30,693 nucleotides of DNA from an uncultured Collinsella sp. (GTDB lineage: Bacteria > Actinomycetota > Coriobacteriia > Coriobacteriales > Coriobacteriaceae). A program made the position numbers and the translations under genes. Below, piece by piece: positions 14,977-23,919 of the stretch. The DNA lies in NCBI GenBank assembly GCA_900544755.1, contig UQWQ01000013.1, positions 1 through 30,693 of the forward strand, in the 5' to 3' direction. The notes beneath the pieces were generated by a model. It was given only the letters and a program-made list of their open reading frames with translations, was not told the origin of the DNA and did no database searches. Positions within the stretch are counted from its first letter, which is position 1, and the number at the start of each line of letters is the position of its first letter.

Positions 14977-17421
14977 TTAGGCGTGGTCGCGCCAGCCGTG
15001 AACGCGCTGCTTCATGCCCTCTATGTCGAGCACGCCTTCGGCAAAGCCCTTGCGCACGAGCTCTTCGGGAACAAACTCGTCGTAGCGGTCAAAGTAAGGC
15101 ACCTCGCCAGGATAGACGAGCTCGATGGGATCGAAGTCCTTTTCGGCCTCGGCGGCGAGCACCTCAAAGAACGTCTCCTCGTCGGCCTTCATCTTAAACT
15201 GCATAAAGTACGGGCGTGACGGGTCGAGTCCGCGAAGGCCCAGCTCAGCGGCGCATTTGATTTTAAGCATGCGCTCGAGTGCTAGGAAGGCGTAGCTGCC
15301 CAACCAGGGGAAGAGCACCCAGGTGTCGCCACCCAGGTTGATGAGCGGCTTAGTTCCCGCGCCCGAAATCTCGGCGGTATGACGAGCCTGCGCCAAGCGA
15401 GCCCGTGCGTTACCCATAAGGTACGGATATGCTGCGTGCTCAGTGAGCGCTTGGCGCATGCGCTCGAGCACATGCGTGTTAATGTCGCCGGGGCAGTCGC
15501 CAAAGTAGGCCGGCACCCGGCCCTTGACCTGCGTGGCAAAGACAGTGTGGCGCTTCCAGTCCACTTCCTCGACAATCCAGCAGTGTCCGGCGATGGCGAT
15601 GCGCTCACCGGGCGGGGGCGGATTAACGATCGTGCCCAGCTCGGCCGATTCGCTCCGGACGGTAAACTCCTCGTTTTCCTGGAACACGGCGTAGAACTTA
15701 AAGTTGTTGATGATGCGCTCGCCCGCGAGACCCACGATGAGCCCGCCACCTTCGGTGACCTGGATATGGTCGATCTTAATGAGGTGACGTAGCAGCACAC
15801 GGTAATCGTCTGCCGAGACACGGTGGAAATAGCTGAGCGTGAGCACGCGCTGGGCAAGTTCGGCCGGCGTGAGCTCGCCGGCGCTGGCGAGGGTCGACAT
15901 AGTCTGGTGATAGAGCAGGCTGTAGGGGAGACGATCGAGCTCGGGTGGCTCGACCCACTTTTCCTCGCGATAGAGTTGTACGAGCGCGATACCCTGCAGG
16001 AGCTTCCAGGGAATGGTTTCGGGCATCATCGTGCGCGGCTCGGGCTCTTCCTCGCGCATGACAAACCACATCTCGGGCGGAAGATCGCGACGGCCTGTGC
16101 GCCCCATGCGCTGCAAAAAGGAGCTGACGGTAAACGGCGCGTCAATCTGGAAGGCGCGCTCCAGGCGGCCGATATCGATACCGAGCTCCAGCGTAGAGGT
16201 GGTGACGGTTGTCTGCGTCTGCTCCTCGTCGCGCATGAGCTCCTCGGCCGTCTCGCGTAGCGATGCCGAAAGATTGCCGTGATGGATGAGAAAACGGTCG
16301 GGCTCGTGCCGGCTCTCGCAGTAGCTGCGCAGCATGGAGCACACGGCCTCTGCCTCCTCGCGCGAGTTGGCAAAGACCAGGCATTTGCGGCCGCGCGTAT
16401 GCTCAAAGATATAGCCCATGCCGGGGTCGGCGTTGTCGGGCGCCGTGTCGGTGGGGTTGAGAAGCGCCTGCTCGGTCGCTCGTGGGATGTCGACTTCGCC
16501 CTCGGGGGCCGAGGAAGTGCGACGGTCTTTGGGAGCGGCCTTGCCCCGCGCCTGCTCACGACGTTGATGGTGTTCTTCCTGTGTAAGCTGTCCGCTGTGG
16601 CACATGTCTTGTCCGGATGCGGGCAGCGCCGCGGGCGCCGCCGTCTCAATACGCTCGCAAGCAAGCACCTCGGCTTCTTGTGGACCTGTGCCTACGAATC
16701 CTCGTTGCTGAGCCTGGGGGCCCGAGTTGTAGAAGTGCTCCATGGAGATGCGCCACACGCGGCGCGGTTCCTCAAAACGGGGGACAACGCAGTTGCGCCC
16801 CGTTCCCTGCGAGAGAAAAGCGCCCGTGTGCTCGGGGTCGCCGATGGTGGCCGAAAGGCCAATACGGCGGGGCTGCACGCCCGCCATGCGCGAAAGGCGC
16901 TCAATAAGGCAGAGCGTTTGCCCGCCACGGTCGCCGCGCATGAGCGAATGGACCTCGTCGATGACCACATAGCGCAGGTCGCAAAACATGCGCGGGATCG
17001 CCATGTGCTTATGGATCAGGAGCGCCTCGAGCGACTCGGGCGTAATCTGCAAGATGCCGCTCGGTTTTTTGATGAGCTTAGCCTTGTGCGATTGCGAGAC
17101 GTCGCCATGCCAGTGCCAGACAGGGATATCGGCCTCTTCGCAGAGGTCGTTGAGGCGAACGAACTGGTCGTTGATGAGTGCTTTGAGGGGACCAATGTAG
17201 AGGGCGCCCACGCTTGCGGGCGGGTTCTCCCAAAACTCGGTCAGGATGGGAAAGAAGGCTGCCTCGGTTTTGCCGGAAGCCGTGGATGCCGTCAGGAGCA
17301 CATTGTCCTGTGTGTTGAAGATGGAATCTGCCGCCGCAACCTGGATAGAGCGCAAGCTCTCCCAATCGTGGGAGTAGATGAAGTCTTGGATAAACGGGGC
17401 GTAGCGGTCAAAGGCGTTCAC
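14977..17421 (-). CDS. Lhr/BrxHI-like DEAD/DEAH helicase
   Basis: SF2 helicase of 814 residues, last gene of a three-gene set with a BrxD-like ATPase and a TerB protein. The GTG at 17421 is chosen because AAAGGAGG stands just upstream; the frame stays open to a TTG at 17463 without ribosome site. TASTASGKT at 44-52 is Walker A, IDEVHSLMRGDRGGQ (DEVH 155-158) motif II, LSATIGD motif III, TSTLELGIDIG motif V and QRMGRTGRR motif VI. A charged, low-complexity insertion (about residues 255-335) separates the two helicase lobes. The ~330-residue C-terminal part is typical in length for Lhr-like proteins. Pairing with a DUF2791 ATPase is what is seen for BrxHI in BREX/Pgl loci. Anti-phage function is inference. 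Confidence 0.85.
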   Translation of the reverse strand: MNAFDRYAPFIQDFIYSHDWESLRSIQVAAADSIFNTQDNVLLTASTASGKTEAAFFPILTEFWENPPASVGALYIGPLKALINDQFVRLNDLCEEADIPVWHWHGDVSQSHKAKLIKKPSGILQITPESLEALLIHKHMAIPRMFCDLRYVVIDEVHSLMRGDRGGQTLCLIERLSRMAGVQPRRIGLSATIGDPEHTGAFLSQGTGRNCVVPRFEEPRRVWRISMEHFYNSGPQAQQRGFVGTGPQEAEVLACERIETAAPAALPASGQDMCHSGQLTQEEHHQRREQARGKAAPKDRRTSSAPEGEVDIPRATEQALLNPTDTAPDNADPGMGYIFEHTRGRKCLVFANSREEAEAVCSMLRSYCESRHEPDRFLIHHGNLSASLRETAEELMRDEEQTQTTVTTSTLELGIDIGRLERAFQIDAPFTVSSFLQRMGRTGRRDLPPEMWFVMREEEPEPRTMMPETIPWKLLQGIALVQLYREEKWVEPPELDRLPYSLLYHQTMSTLASAGELTPAELAQRVLTLSYFHRVSADDYRVLLRHLIKIDHIQVTEGGGLIVGLAGERIINNFKFYAVFQENEEFTVRSESAELGTIVNPPPPGERIAIAGHCWIVEEVDWKRHTVFATQVKGRVPAYFGDCPGDINTHVLERMRQALTEHAAYPYLMGNARARLAQARHTAEISGAGTKPLINLGGDTWVLFPWLGSYAFLALERMLKIKCAAELGLRGLDPSRPYFMQFKMKADEETFFEVLAAEAEKDFDPIELVYPGEVPYFDRYDEFVPEELVRKGFAEGVLDIEGMKQRVHGWRDHA

Positions 17422-17502
17422 GGGGCCTCCTTTCAACAACGAATCTCTCAACGCGGCTGGCAACGGCTTGCTGCATTACTGCTTCAACGTTTGCCCAGAT
17501 AA

Positions 17503-17539
17503 AACCTGCCAAAATAAACCTGTCCCTTTTTGGTAGGTT
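17503..17539. repeat. GGGACAG-type palindromic repeat, copy 2, inside the operon
   Basis: Read on the minus strand: AACCTACCAAAA, then AGGGACAGGTTTA, then TTTTGGCAGGTT and TTTTA. The 12-base arms have one G-T pair. It shares the AAAGGGACAG core with the copy at 3396-3426. It overlaps the last bases of the BrxD-like gene (stop at 17538-17540) and could terminate or attenuate transcription before the helicase gene on the minus strand. Confidence 0.6.
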
Positions 17540-18842
17540 AGATGGTGAACTCGGCGAAGTTGCGGTCGCCGCCTGCGGTGCCGGTGTCGCCTGTTGCGGC
17601 TGCCGGCGCCAGCGCGTCGCCGCCGACGCTTTGCAGCAGCTCGGCCACATTTGCATCGGGGTTCTGACACAGGATATCGAGCAGCTCGATAAAGTCACGG
17701 ATAACCTCACGCGGCGTCAAGTGCGTATCGGCTCCCACGCGGCCGAACTCAATCTTGAGAAAGTCCACCAAGTCGTTTTCGGCAAGCGTGGGCGTCCAGC
17801 CAAAGTAGCCGGCATGGATCTGCATGAGTTTTTCGATGAGCACCAGTAGCTCCTCGTAGGTGAGTGGCTGCAGGCGGATGATGGGCGCGAGCATGTCCTT
17901 AAGGTCTTCGCGCGCAAAGCGGCCCTGAGCGAGTCGGCTGCGCAGGGCCTCGTAGGAGAACACGCCGCGGCGGCGGTCTTCGATGGAGGTTGGCGTGCCG
18001 CCCATGATCATGCCCAGGTACTGCGCCTTGCCCTGGAGCGTGTCGTTGTACATAGTCAGGATCTTCTCGTAGTTGTATTGGCGCGTGATGGCGTTGGGAA
18101 TCTTATACAGATTCACGAGCTCGTCGATGAGCACCAGCATGCCCTTGTAGCCACTGCAGACCAAAAAGCGCGCAATGAGCTTAACGTAGTCGTACCAGTC
18201 GTCATCGCTGATGATGGTCGAGGAGCCCAGCTCGGCGCGTGCCTCGCTCTTGGTGCGGTATTCGCCGCGAATCCATTTGGTCACGCGGCTCATGGTCTCT
18301 TCGTCGCCCCCGGATGCGGCCATGCGATAGCGGCGGAGCATGCGGGTGAAGTCGAAGCCGTGGACCATTTCCTCGAGCGGGGCCAGTTGGGCATTGACGA
18401 CCGACTCGTCGACGTCGGCGCACGAGGCGACCCAGCGATCAAGAATAAGGTTGAGCGCACCGCCCTCGGGGCGCGTCTTGGTCGATATATTGCGTATGAG
18501 CTCGCGGTAGGTGGCAAGGCCCTGCCCCTGCCCGCCCTGCAGACGGCGCTCGGGGGATAAGTCTGCATCGGCGACGACGAATCCCTCGCCCATGGCATGC
18601 GTTCGGATGGTTTGGAGCAAAAAGCTCTTGCCGGCGCCGTAGCGACCGACCAGGAAGCGGAAGCTCGCCCCACCGTCGGCGATGAGACTCAGATCGGTGA
18701 GCAGGGCGCGGATCTCGACCTCGCGCCCTACGGTAATGTAGGGAAGGCCGATGCGCGGGACCACGCCGCCCTTGAGCGAGTTGAGAATGACGGCAGCGAC
18801 GCGCTTGGGCACGCGGGGTGCTGCGGATGCGGTATCACTCAT
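17538..18842 (-). CDS. BrxD-like P-loop ATPase (DUF2791)
   Basis: 434-residue ATP-binding protein. VPRIGLPYITVGREVEI leads into Walker A GRYGAGKS at 66-73; the Walker B strand is LVLIDE at 236-241, followed by MIMGGTPTSIEDRRRGVFS, a segment characteristic of the DUF2791/BrxD group in which a helicase-associated ATPase is found in BREX and Pgl islands. A low-complexity Ala/Gly tail ends the protein. Its start codon lies 8 bases inside the corrected reading frame of the TerB gene, so the two are coupled. A palindromic repeat touches the stop codon and separates it from the helicase gene. The family is confident; its function in this three-gene context is not established. Confidence 0.85.
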   Translation of the reverse strand: MSDTASAAPRVPKRVAAVILNSLKGGVVPRIGLPYITVGREVEIRALLTDLSLIADGGASFRFLVGRYGAGKSFLLQTIRTHAMGEGFVVADADLSPERRLQGGQGQGLATYRELIRNISTKTRPEGGALNLILDRWVASCADVDESVVNAQLAPLEEMVHGFDFTRMLRRYRMAASGGDEETMSRVTKWIRGEYRTKSEARAELGSSTIISDDDWYDYVKLIARFLVCSGYKGMLVLIDELVNLYKIPNAITRQYNYEKILTMYNDTLQGKAQYLGMIMGGTPTSIEDRRRGVFSYEALRSRLAQGRFAREDLKDMLAPIIRLQPLTYEELLVLIEKLMQIHAGYFGWTPTLAENDLVDFLKIEFGRVGADTHLTPREVIRDFIELLDILCQNPDANVAELLQSVGGDALAPAAATGDTGTAGGDRNFAEFTI

Positions 18843-20593
18843 GGTCTAGGTATCCTCTCACGTCTGCTTCGTAGTCCTCAATAATCTGCGGCCCTGCCGC
18901 GCTAAATTCAATTACGGTGTCGCCCACCAGGTCAAAGAGCGCCTCGTTGATGGTATCGACGAGCATGTCCTCGCTCTGCCCCGATTGCTACCGCCGATTC
19001 CGCCTGTACTGCGTTGTGCTCGAGCAGCGCGCGGAGATAGGCGTCTGCGGCGAGCGCGAGTTCGTTCGTGGCGTCAGCGGGCGCAGCAGCTGCGAACGCG
19101 GGCGTCGGCGCGAGAAGCGGTGCCACGACACCAAACTGTTCGGTGGATATGGTCGGCTCGTCGGCCTCGTCCTGCCGAATGGGTGCCGCGACTGGTTCGA
19201 CAATCGCGTCGGCTACGGGCTCGGCTTCCGGTTGCCCTGAGTCCGTTGCCTCGGCTTCTGCGGACGCGCCATCCTCGCGTTCCTCATCGATCAAAAGCGC
19301 TTCGCGCGTTTGCGCAGCGGCGTTCCGAATGTGCCCCAGCTGGCTCAGATCGATATCGATTTTGACGGGCTGGTGTGCGGCGTCCCACGAAAGCCATGCC
19401 ACAATCTCGTCATCGATAATCTTGGCCAGATATTTGGGGACCTTTTCTTCCTTAAGGGGATGGGCGGGGTCCAGGGCCAGGCGCAGGCGTTGGTCGCAGG
19501 CGCGCATCATCTCGCCAAGTTTGCTGCTCTTTTGTCTGCTGCCGTGAATCCGCATGCATTCCCAAAAACCGTTTTGGCAACGGTAGATATGGATGGGGTC
19601 CAGACGGTATTCGCAGTCCTCGTGGCGCTCGGGCGCAAAGAATACGGCCGAGGCAAACATGGTGTAGGGCATGGCCGTCTCCTCCCCAAATAAGCTCGCC
19701 ACGATGCCGGTCTTTCGGTGCGTGTCATAGTAGCGCGCCATGCGGACATACACGGCGCATGCCACGTGGCGCAGATCGCGGTGGTGGCTGCGGTCGAGCC
19801 GCGAGTTATTTAGGTTGTACGTGGAGAGGGCATTGATGGCGGCCATGAGTCGTTCCTCGCGCGCCTCGTCGGGCGGAAGGGGGAGCGTGGGCTCGGAGGC
19901 CTTGCGACGCTTGGGCGCCTGGTCCGACGGTGCCGGTGCTGGTACAAGGTCTCGTGCCGCGCGCCGCAGCTCGATAAGGGCGTTATCGAACATGACGGTT
20001 TTAGAGTCACGAAGCAGCTTGGGGTCGAGCCCGTGGAACACGGCGTAGTCCTGCAGCCACACGCGCGCAAACCGGTCGATGCCGGGCTCGAAGGCGCGAT
20101 AGACATCCCAAAAAGCCTTGATCTTGTTAAAACCATCGAGCGGATCATCTACGCCAATGCCGCAGATCAGCTCGTAGAGATACAGAAAGGCAAAGGACGT
20201 AGACGTTTCCTCGACGGTTCCGCGGCGCACTTGGGCACGCCAGGTAAAGTAGCCGCGCAGTTGCCGGTCGCTCATGGCGTTGTAGGTGGGAAAGTACGAC
20301 TTAAAGGTGCCGTTGTAGGGACAGTCGTCCTCAAAGTCGGCCATCAGCAGGCCCTGGCGGTAAAAAAGCTCGGCTTCCGAAAGCCAGCGGCCCGCACCGC
20401 CCTTGGGGTCATCCTGCCAGCGCGATATCTCGCGCATTTTACGGTACTGGTCGGGGAGGAAATTCTGCATCTGTCGGCCGGTTTTGAGAATCGGCTCGTC
20501 TGCGTAGGTTTCGTTTGAGAAGCGGGCGGACTGATGGGTCCGGGCCTCGGCCATGATGCGCTCGATGAGCATCTTGATGTCCTGGTCGGCCAC
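18835..20593 (-). CDS. TerB_N/TerB_C protein, broken by a single-base frameshift
   Basis: GTG start at 20593 with AGGAGGAGCG before it. The N-terminal half has TerB_N features (YRQGLLMADFEDDCPYNG, FPTYNAMSDRQLRGYFTWR at about 70-135), the middle has HDLRHVACAVYVRMARYY-like helical sequence, and an acidic Ala/Glu/Pro linker (about 440-530) precedes the TerB_C end. In the initial frame translation runs into RGHARRYHQRGAL and stops at 18932. In the next frame the sequence continues MLVDTINEALFDLVGD, VIEFSAAGP, IIEDYEADVRGYLDHE and stops at 18835, overlapping the ATPase start. Removing one C from CCCC at 18979-18982 joins both frames (about 585 residues). This is a recent mutation, a sequencing error, or a recoding site. 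Confidence 0.8.
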
Positions 20594-20629
20594 CGCTCCT
20601 CCTCTCGAACGCAGCTACGGTGACCTCAT

Positions 20630-20635
20630 ATCATA
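20630..20635 (-). promoter_or_regulatory. Possible extended -10 box of the TerB operon
   Basis: On the minus strand TGCTATGAT gives an extended -10 (TG-N-TATGAT), 36 bases before the GTG start. No convincing -35 is present, which extended -10 promoters tolerate. Confidence 0.35.
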
Positions 20636-20680
20636 GCACAGCATCAAACAGATGTTCGAGATACCGCTGCGTTGATAGAT

Positions 20681-21397
20681 TTAGAACAGGAGGGCGTATA
20701 TGACGGCGATGACGACGGAGGGAAGCATATTGGCCGTGCGGAAGGTCTGAGGACGGATGAGGTTGACGCCGACGCAGAAGATGAGCATGGAGCCTACGAG
20801 CGAAAGGCTGTTGAGGGCCGCTGTGGTCATGATGGGGGAGAGCGCGCCGGCAAACAACGTGATCGTCCCCTGGAACACGGCGACGGGCAGGGCGGAGAAG
20901 ATGCAGCCGCGGCCAAGCGAGGCCGTCATGGTGCAGACGATGATGCAGTCCAGTGCGCCCTTGAGGGCAAGCGTTGACCAGTCGCCGAGCAGGCCGTCCT
21001 GGATCGATCCCACAATGGCCATGGCGCCGATGCACACGGTGAGTGAAGTCGAGACAAAAGCGTTGGTGAACTCGTTATCGCCCTCACTGCCAGTCTTGCG
21101 CTTGAGCCATTCGCCAAGGTTCTCGATGGCTGCCTCCAAGTTGATGGCCTCGCCGATGAGCGAACCGAGCGCAAATGAGACGATGAGCATGGTGGTACCG
21201 GTGGTCGCTAGCGCCTTTCCATCGATGATGAGCATCTTTTGCATGGTGCCGCCCAGGCCGATAAACAGGACGCACAGCCCCGATGCTTTCATGAGCGTGT
21301 CTTGGATGCGCGGTGTAATGAAGCGGCCGCCCGCTAATCCCAAAAGACCGCCCGCAACTAAAAGCGCAACGTTGATGATTGTTCCCAAGCCCGGCAT
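20681..21397 (-). CDS. DUF554 membrane protein
   Basis: 238 residues, six or seven hydrophobic segments, of the DUF554 family (YdfK-like inner-membrane proteins, transport role suspected but unproven). The start at 21397 has AGGAGGG upstream; the frame reaches 21466 without a ribosome site and with non-hydrophobic sequence. Seen motifs: MPGLGTIINVALLVAGGLLG at the N-terminus, GLCVLFIGLGGTMQ, and LIVSFALGSLIGEAINLE, typical of the family. Upstream lies an inverted repeat overlapping a TATA-rich -10-like region. It is separated from the TerB operon by 87 bases and shows no functional tie to it. Confidence 0.88.
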   Translation of the reverse strand: MPGLGTIINVALLVAGGLLGLAGGRFITPRIQDTLMKASGLCVLFIGLGGTMQKMLIIDGKALATTGTTMLIVSFALGSLIGEAINLEAAIENLGEWLKRKTGSEGDNEFTNAFVSTSLTVCIGAMAIVGSIQDGLLGDWSTLALKGALDCIIVCTMTASLGRGCIFSALPVAVFQGTITLFAGALSPIMTTAALNSLSLVGSMLIFCVGVNLIRPQTFRTANMLPSVVIAVIYALLF

Positions 21398-21466
21398 GAG
21401 CCCTCCTGTATTGATGCCAACGTGGCAATCGTAGCAGAACGAAATGCGAGGCACATCGCGACTCAT

Positions 21467-21492
21467 CTAATACGTTATATAAGTGGTATTAG
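21467..21492. promoter_or_regulatory. Inverted repeat, candidate operator/promoter of the DUF554 gene
   Basis: CTAATAC (21467-21473) and GTATTAG (21486-21492) are perfect 7-base arms around an AT-rich centre (GTTATATAAGTG). On the minus strand the centre reads CACTTATATAAC, which contains -10-like TATATA. An operator overlapping the promoter of the DUF554 gene is a reasonable reading; no regulator is known. Confidence 0.4.
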
Positions 21493-21515
21493 GAATGATG
21501 CGCAGCATTTAAGCC

Positions 21516-22946
21516 TCAGGTGGTTGTCGGGACATAGGGGTAGTAGTCAAAGCGCAGTGTCATAAGCCGCTGCGGGGATTCAATAGCCGCGGCGATGATA
21601 TTGGCATCGCGGGCACGATCAAACCCTTCGAGTTCGATCTGATACGAGACGTCTTGCATAATGTCCAGACGTCGCCAGGCTAGAAGTGTGTCGCCATCGA
21701 ATTCCAAGGTCTTGCCTCCGTCTGGGGCAACGGCGTATAGACGCAGTTTAGCGGTGGTTGCAGGGTCGACAACCGTGACCTCTTTAATTTCGTTTCGAGT
21801 ATTCTTGGCGCCCAACAAGGTGAGCAGTGTTGGGGCCACGACCTCGCCCGATGGCAAAAAGACGACTTCGATGGATTCGGGAAATGCGATGATGGCCGAC
21901 TTGCGGACGGGCTGATTGGCGGCGGCAACTTCGATGTTTGCAGCATCGATGACCTCCGTGTGGTCGAGGGCGGCAAGCACGCAGCAGTTACCTTCATCGA
22001 TCTCCTGAGGATCAGCAAGCCCCAGACTGTCCGCGAGCTCGGGATCGTTTGGACCGGTAGCGGGCTCATTCGGTGCTTCGAAAGAAGCTGGGACGCTGTT
22101 TGTCGGCGACGGCGTGTCGCCCGCACCTGCTTCTTTGTCCGTGCTCTCTTCTTGTATGGTTGCGTTGATGGGTTCGTCGTTTGAGGGGAGCGTCTTGGCG
22201 TCAAGCGCGGAGGTGACAATCCCGACGGCTCCGGATCCGTTCCACTCCATCTCGAGAAGCGCCGGGTCGGCAAGAATGCGTTGCCTGCCTAGCGTGTGGG
22301 TATCGATCGCAATAGGGCCTGCCTCCGTCCCGCGCGTAAGGCTGAGCGATCCGGCCGGCTTCTCGAAATGAATGTCTGTGTCTTCGGTACTGGCGGCGTA
22401 GAACAGCAGGGATGCTTCTCCCGCCGCGATGGCATCGGTGCCCGCCTTGGTCAGCCGCAGCGATGCCGTGAATGAGAGGGTAGGCTGCACATCGTCTGCA
22501 TTCGCGGCGGCGCAGCCCAGACATATACCGCCTCCTTTCTCGAAAAACGCACCGCCGAAGGCGACCTTCGCTCCGTTCGCCGAGTCATCGACCGAAGCGA
22601 TATCGATGCGTAACCCCAAATCGCACGGATCGCCATCTGCATCGAGCACAATCGAGCGCCACGTGCAGACGGCGCACCCCGCCTGGGAGCCGTTTGCCTT
22701 GTTCGAACGATTGATATCCACGACTATCGAGCCGTCCGTATTACGACGAAGGCATCCCGAGGTTGAGATTGCGGCCTGTGCGAACGAAAAACGCTTGCAC
22801 GCAATGGCGCTCGACGGATTTGGTGCGGAGCTTAGGGCTGCTGGTAAGGAGTCTGCCATGACGGGAGTCGCCCAAGCGGTGACAGGCGTTCCGGTTGCGA
22901 GCGCGCCGCAGAGTGCGACGACGGGCAAAAGGTTCTTCGATGCCAT
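21516..22946 (-). CDS. Large secreted protein, function unknown
   Basis: 476 residues, start with AGGAG upstream. A signal peptide is visible (residues 1-26, LLPVVALCGALATG then TAWATPV). The mature part is rich in Asp, Ser, Thr and Ala with two CxxC pairs (CAVC and CLGC) and CC in NCCVLAAL, unusual for an exported actinobacterial protein; disulfides or metal binding are possible. An acidic Pro/Ser/Thr linker (about 265-320) divides it into two lobes. The end, RLMTLRFDYYPYVPTTT, shows no sorting motif or membrane anchor. Not recognised as any named family. It is the last gene of a minus-strand cluster of surface proteins. Confidence 0.7.
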   Translation of the reverse strand: MASKNLLPVVALCGALATGTPVTAWATPVMADSLPAALSSAPNPSSAIACKRFSFAQAAISTSGCLRRNTDGSIVVDINRSNKANGSQAGCAVCTWRSIVLDADGDPCDLGLRIDIASVDDSANGAKVAFGGAFFEKGGGICLGCAAANADDVQPTLSFTASLRLTKAGTDAIAAGEASLLFYAASTEDTDIHFEKPAGSLSLTRGTEAGPIAIDTHTLGRQRILADPALLEMEWNGSGAVGIVTSALDAKTLPSNDEPINATIQEESTDKEAGAGDTPSPTNSVPASFEAPNEPATGPNDPELADSLGLADPQEIDEGNCCVLAALDHTEVIDAANIEVAAANQPVRKSAIIAFPESIEVVFLPSGEVVAPTLLTLLGAKNTRNEIKEVTVVDPATTAKLRLYAVAPDGGKTLEFDGDTLLAWRRLDIMQDVSYQIELEGFDRARDANIIAAAIESPQRLMTLRFDYYPYVPTTT

Positions 22947-22964
22947 GGGGTCTCCTTAGCTAAT

Positions 22965-23246
22965 TTAGTGCGGCCTGTCCGTGTTTCGTTTCTGGCTGCG
23001 TTTGATGTGCAGACCGAGGCCGGCGGTTCCCGCGCCTGCTGCCGTGGCGCCTGCTGCCAAGAGCCATCGTCTGTCGTCTGTCTGTGCCAACGGTTCCTTG
23101 CAGTTGCCACGGTCGAGCTCCGAGAGGTCGACCGTCACTTGCGTGGCGGCCTGCGCCTGTTCTTGCTGGGCAAAGGCCATGGCTGGCCCAAACGCTAGGA
23201 TACTGACGGCGGCGGCCAGGGCGACGGCCTTATGCCGTGTGCGCAC
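22965..23246 (-). CDS. Small exported protein with degenerate sorting-type tail
   Basis: About 93 residues from a GTG at 23246, overlapping the previous gene by 17 bases; no strong ribosome site, so coupling to the preceding gene is assumed and the start is uncertain (a TTG at 23276 is open). A signal peptide (HKAVALAAAVSILAFGPAMAFAQ) is followed by a short mature region of about 30 residues, then LAQTDDRR, a hydrophobic stretch WLLAAGATAAGAGTAGLGLHI and a basic tail KRSQKR. That is the layout of a sortase substrate, with LAQTD in place of LPxTG or LAxTG. It could equally be a simple C-terminal membrane anchor. Unknown family. Confidence 0.55.
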   Translation of the reverse strand: MRTRHKAVALAAAVSILAFGPAMAFAQQEQAQAATQVTVDLSELDRGNCKEPLAQTDDRRWLLAAGATAAGAGTAGLGLHIKRSQKRNTDRPH

Positions 23247-23829
23247 CGGGCTCGACCGTCCAGGTGATCGTTGCAACCTGATCGCCTTCGCCGGTTACGC
23301 GGAAGATGTCGCGCGTGACGCGGGCGACGTTTCCGCTTGTCTTGAGCTTAATTTTGTCCGTGCCGCCGGCAATGCCCTGGTAGCCCATGTCGAAGGCTGC
23401 ATTCTTGGAAAGATCGAGGCCCGTCTCCTGCATTGCGGCGCTGGCGTTCTGGAGTGCGCCGTCGGGGCCGACCTTAAAGTCGATGGAATTCTGCGCGGTT
23501 CCGGCCTTGGCGTCGGCGGCAATGGTCCAGGTGTTCATGGCGTCGATCTTCATGTTGGTGACATGGATGCCGTAGGCCGAATGATTGTCGATGGTGGTCG
23601 CGTCTTCTGAGGGGCCCTGAAGCGTGCCGTCGGCCTTGGCGACGAAGGGAATAACCGTTGGAACTTTGAACTCTACGTTGTCGATCTCGGTCCTGACCAT
23701 TACTTTCGTGGTTCCAACGCGCCCGGCTGCCAGAGCTGGCGTCGGGGCGGCGCCCATTGCGAGCGCGAGCGCGAGCCCTGCGCCCACGACGAGCGCTCTG
23801 GCTCCGTTCATGTTCCTAGTGATGTCCAT
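23230..23829 (-). CDS. Secreted beta-rich protein, function unknown
   Basis: 199 residues; AAAGGAA precedes the ATG. A signal peptide ends near residue 35 (ALALAMGAAPTPALA-AGRVG). The mature part reads as a beta-sandwich type: VEFKVPTVIPFVAKADGTLQ, then TTIDNHSAYGIHVTNMKID and a C-terminal ITWTVEPG. The pattern 'polar strand, conserved N.S...V.V..I' recalls surface proteins such as WxL or camelysin-type fibre subunits, but no diagnostic motif was found. Lies in a cluster with other exported proteins and may be a fibre or layer subunit; this is inference only. Confidence 0.7.
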   Translation of the reverse strand: MDITRNMNGARALVVGAGLALALAMGAAPTPALAAGRVGTTKVMVRTEIDNVEFKVPTVIPFVAKADGTLQGPSEDATTIDNHSAYGIHVTNMKIDAMNTWTIAADAKAGTAQNSIDFKVGPDGALQNASAAMQETGLDLSKNAAFDMGYQGIAGGTDKIKLKTSGNVARVTRDIFRVTGEGDQVATITWTVEPGAHTA

Positions 23830-23919
23830 GGTCGTTCCTTTCTATTCGCCGCGGGCCGTCCCCGCGATGATTGGACGAATGCTGGTGAATTGCGTGCGGT
23901 GCCGCGTCGGCCGAAAAAG

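Noticed and set aside
16279..17502. Plus-strand open frame of 407 codons opposite the Lhr-like helicase
   Set aside because: Antisense shadow; helicase motifs lie on the minus strand.
23850..23866. CGCGGG/CCCGCG hairpin between two surface genes as terminator
   Set aside because: Short stem without T-run and the genes look co-transcribed.
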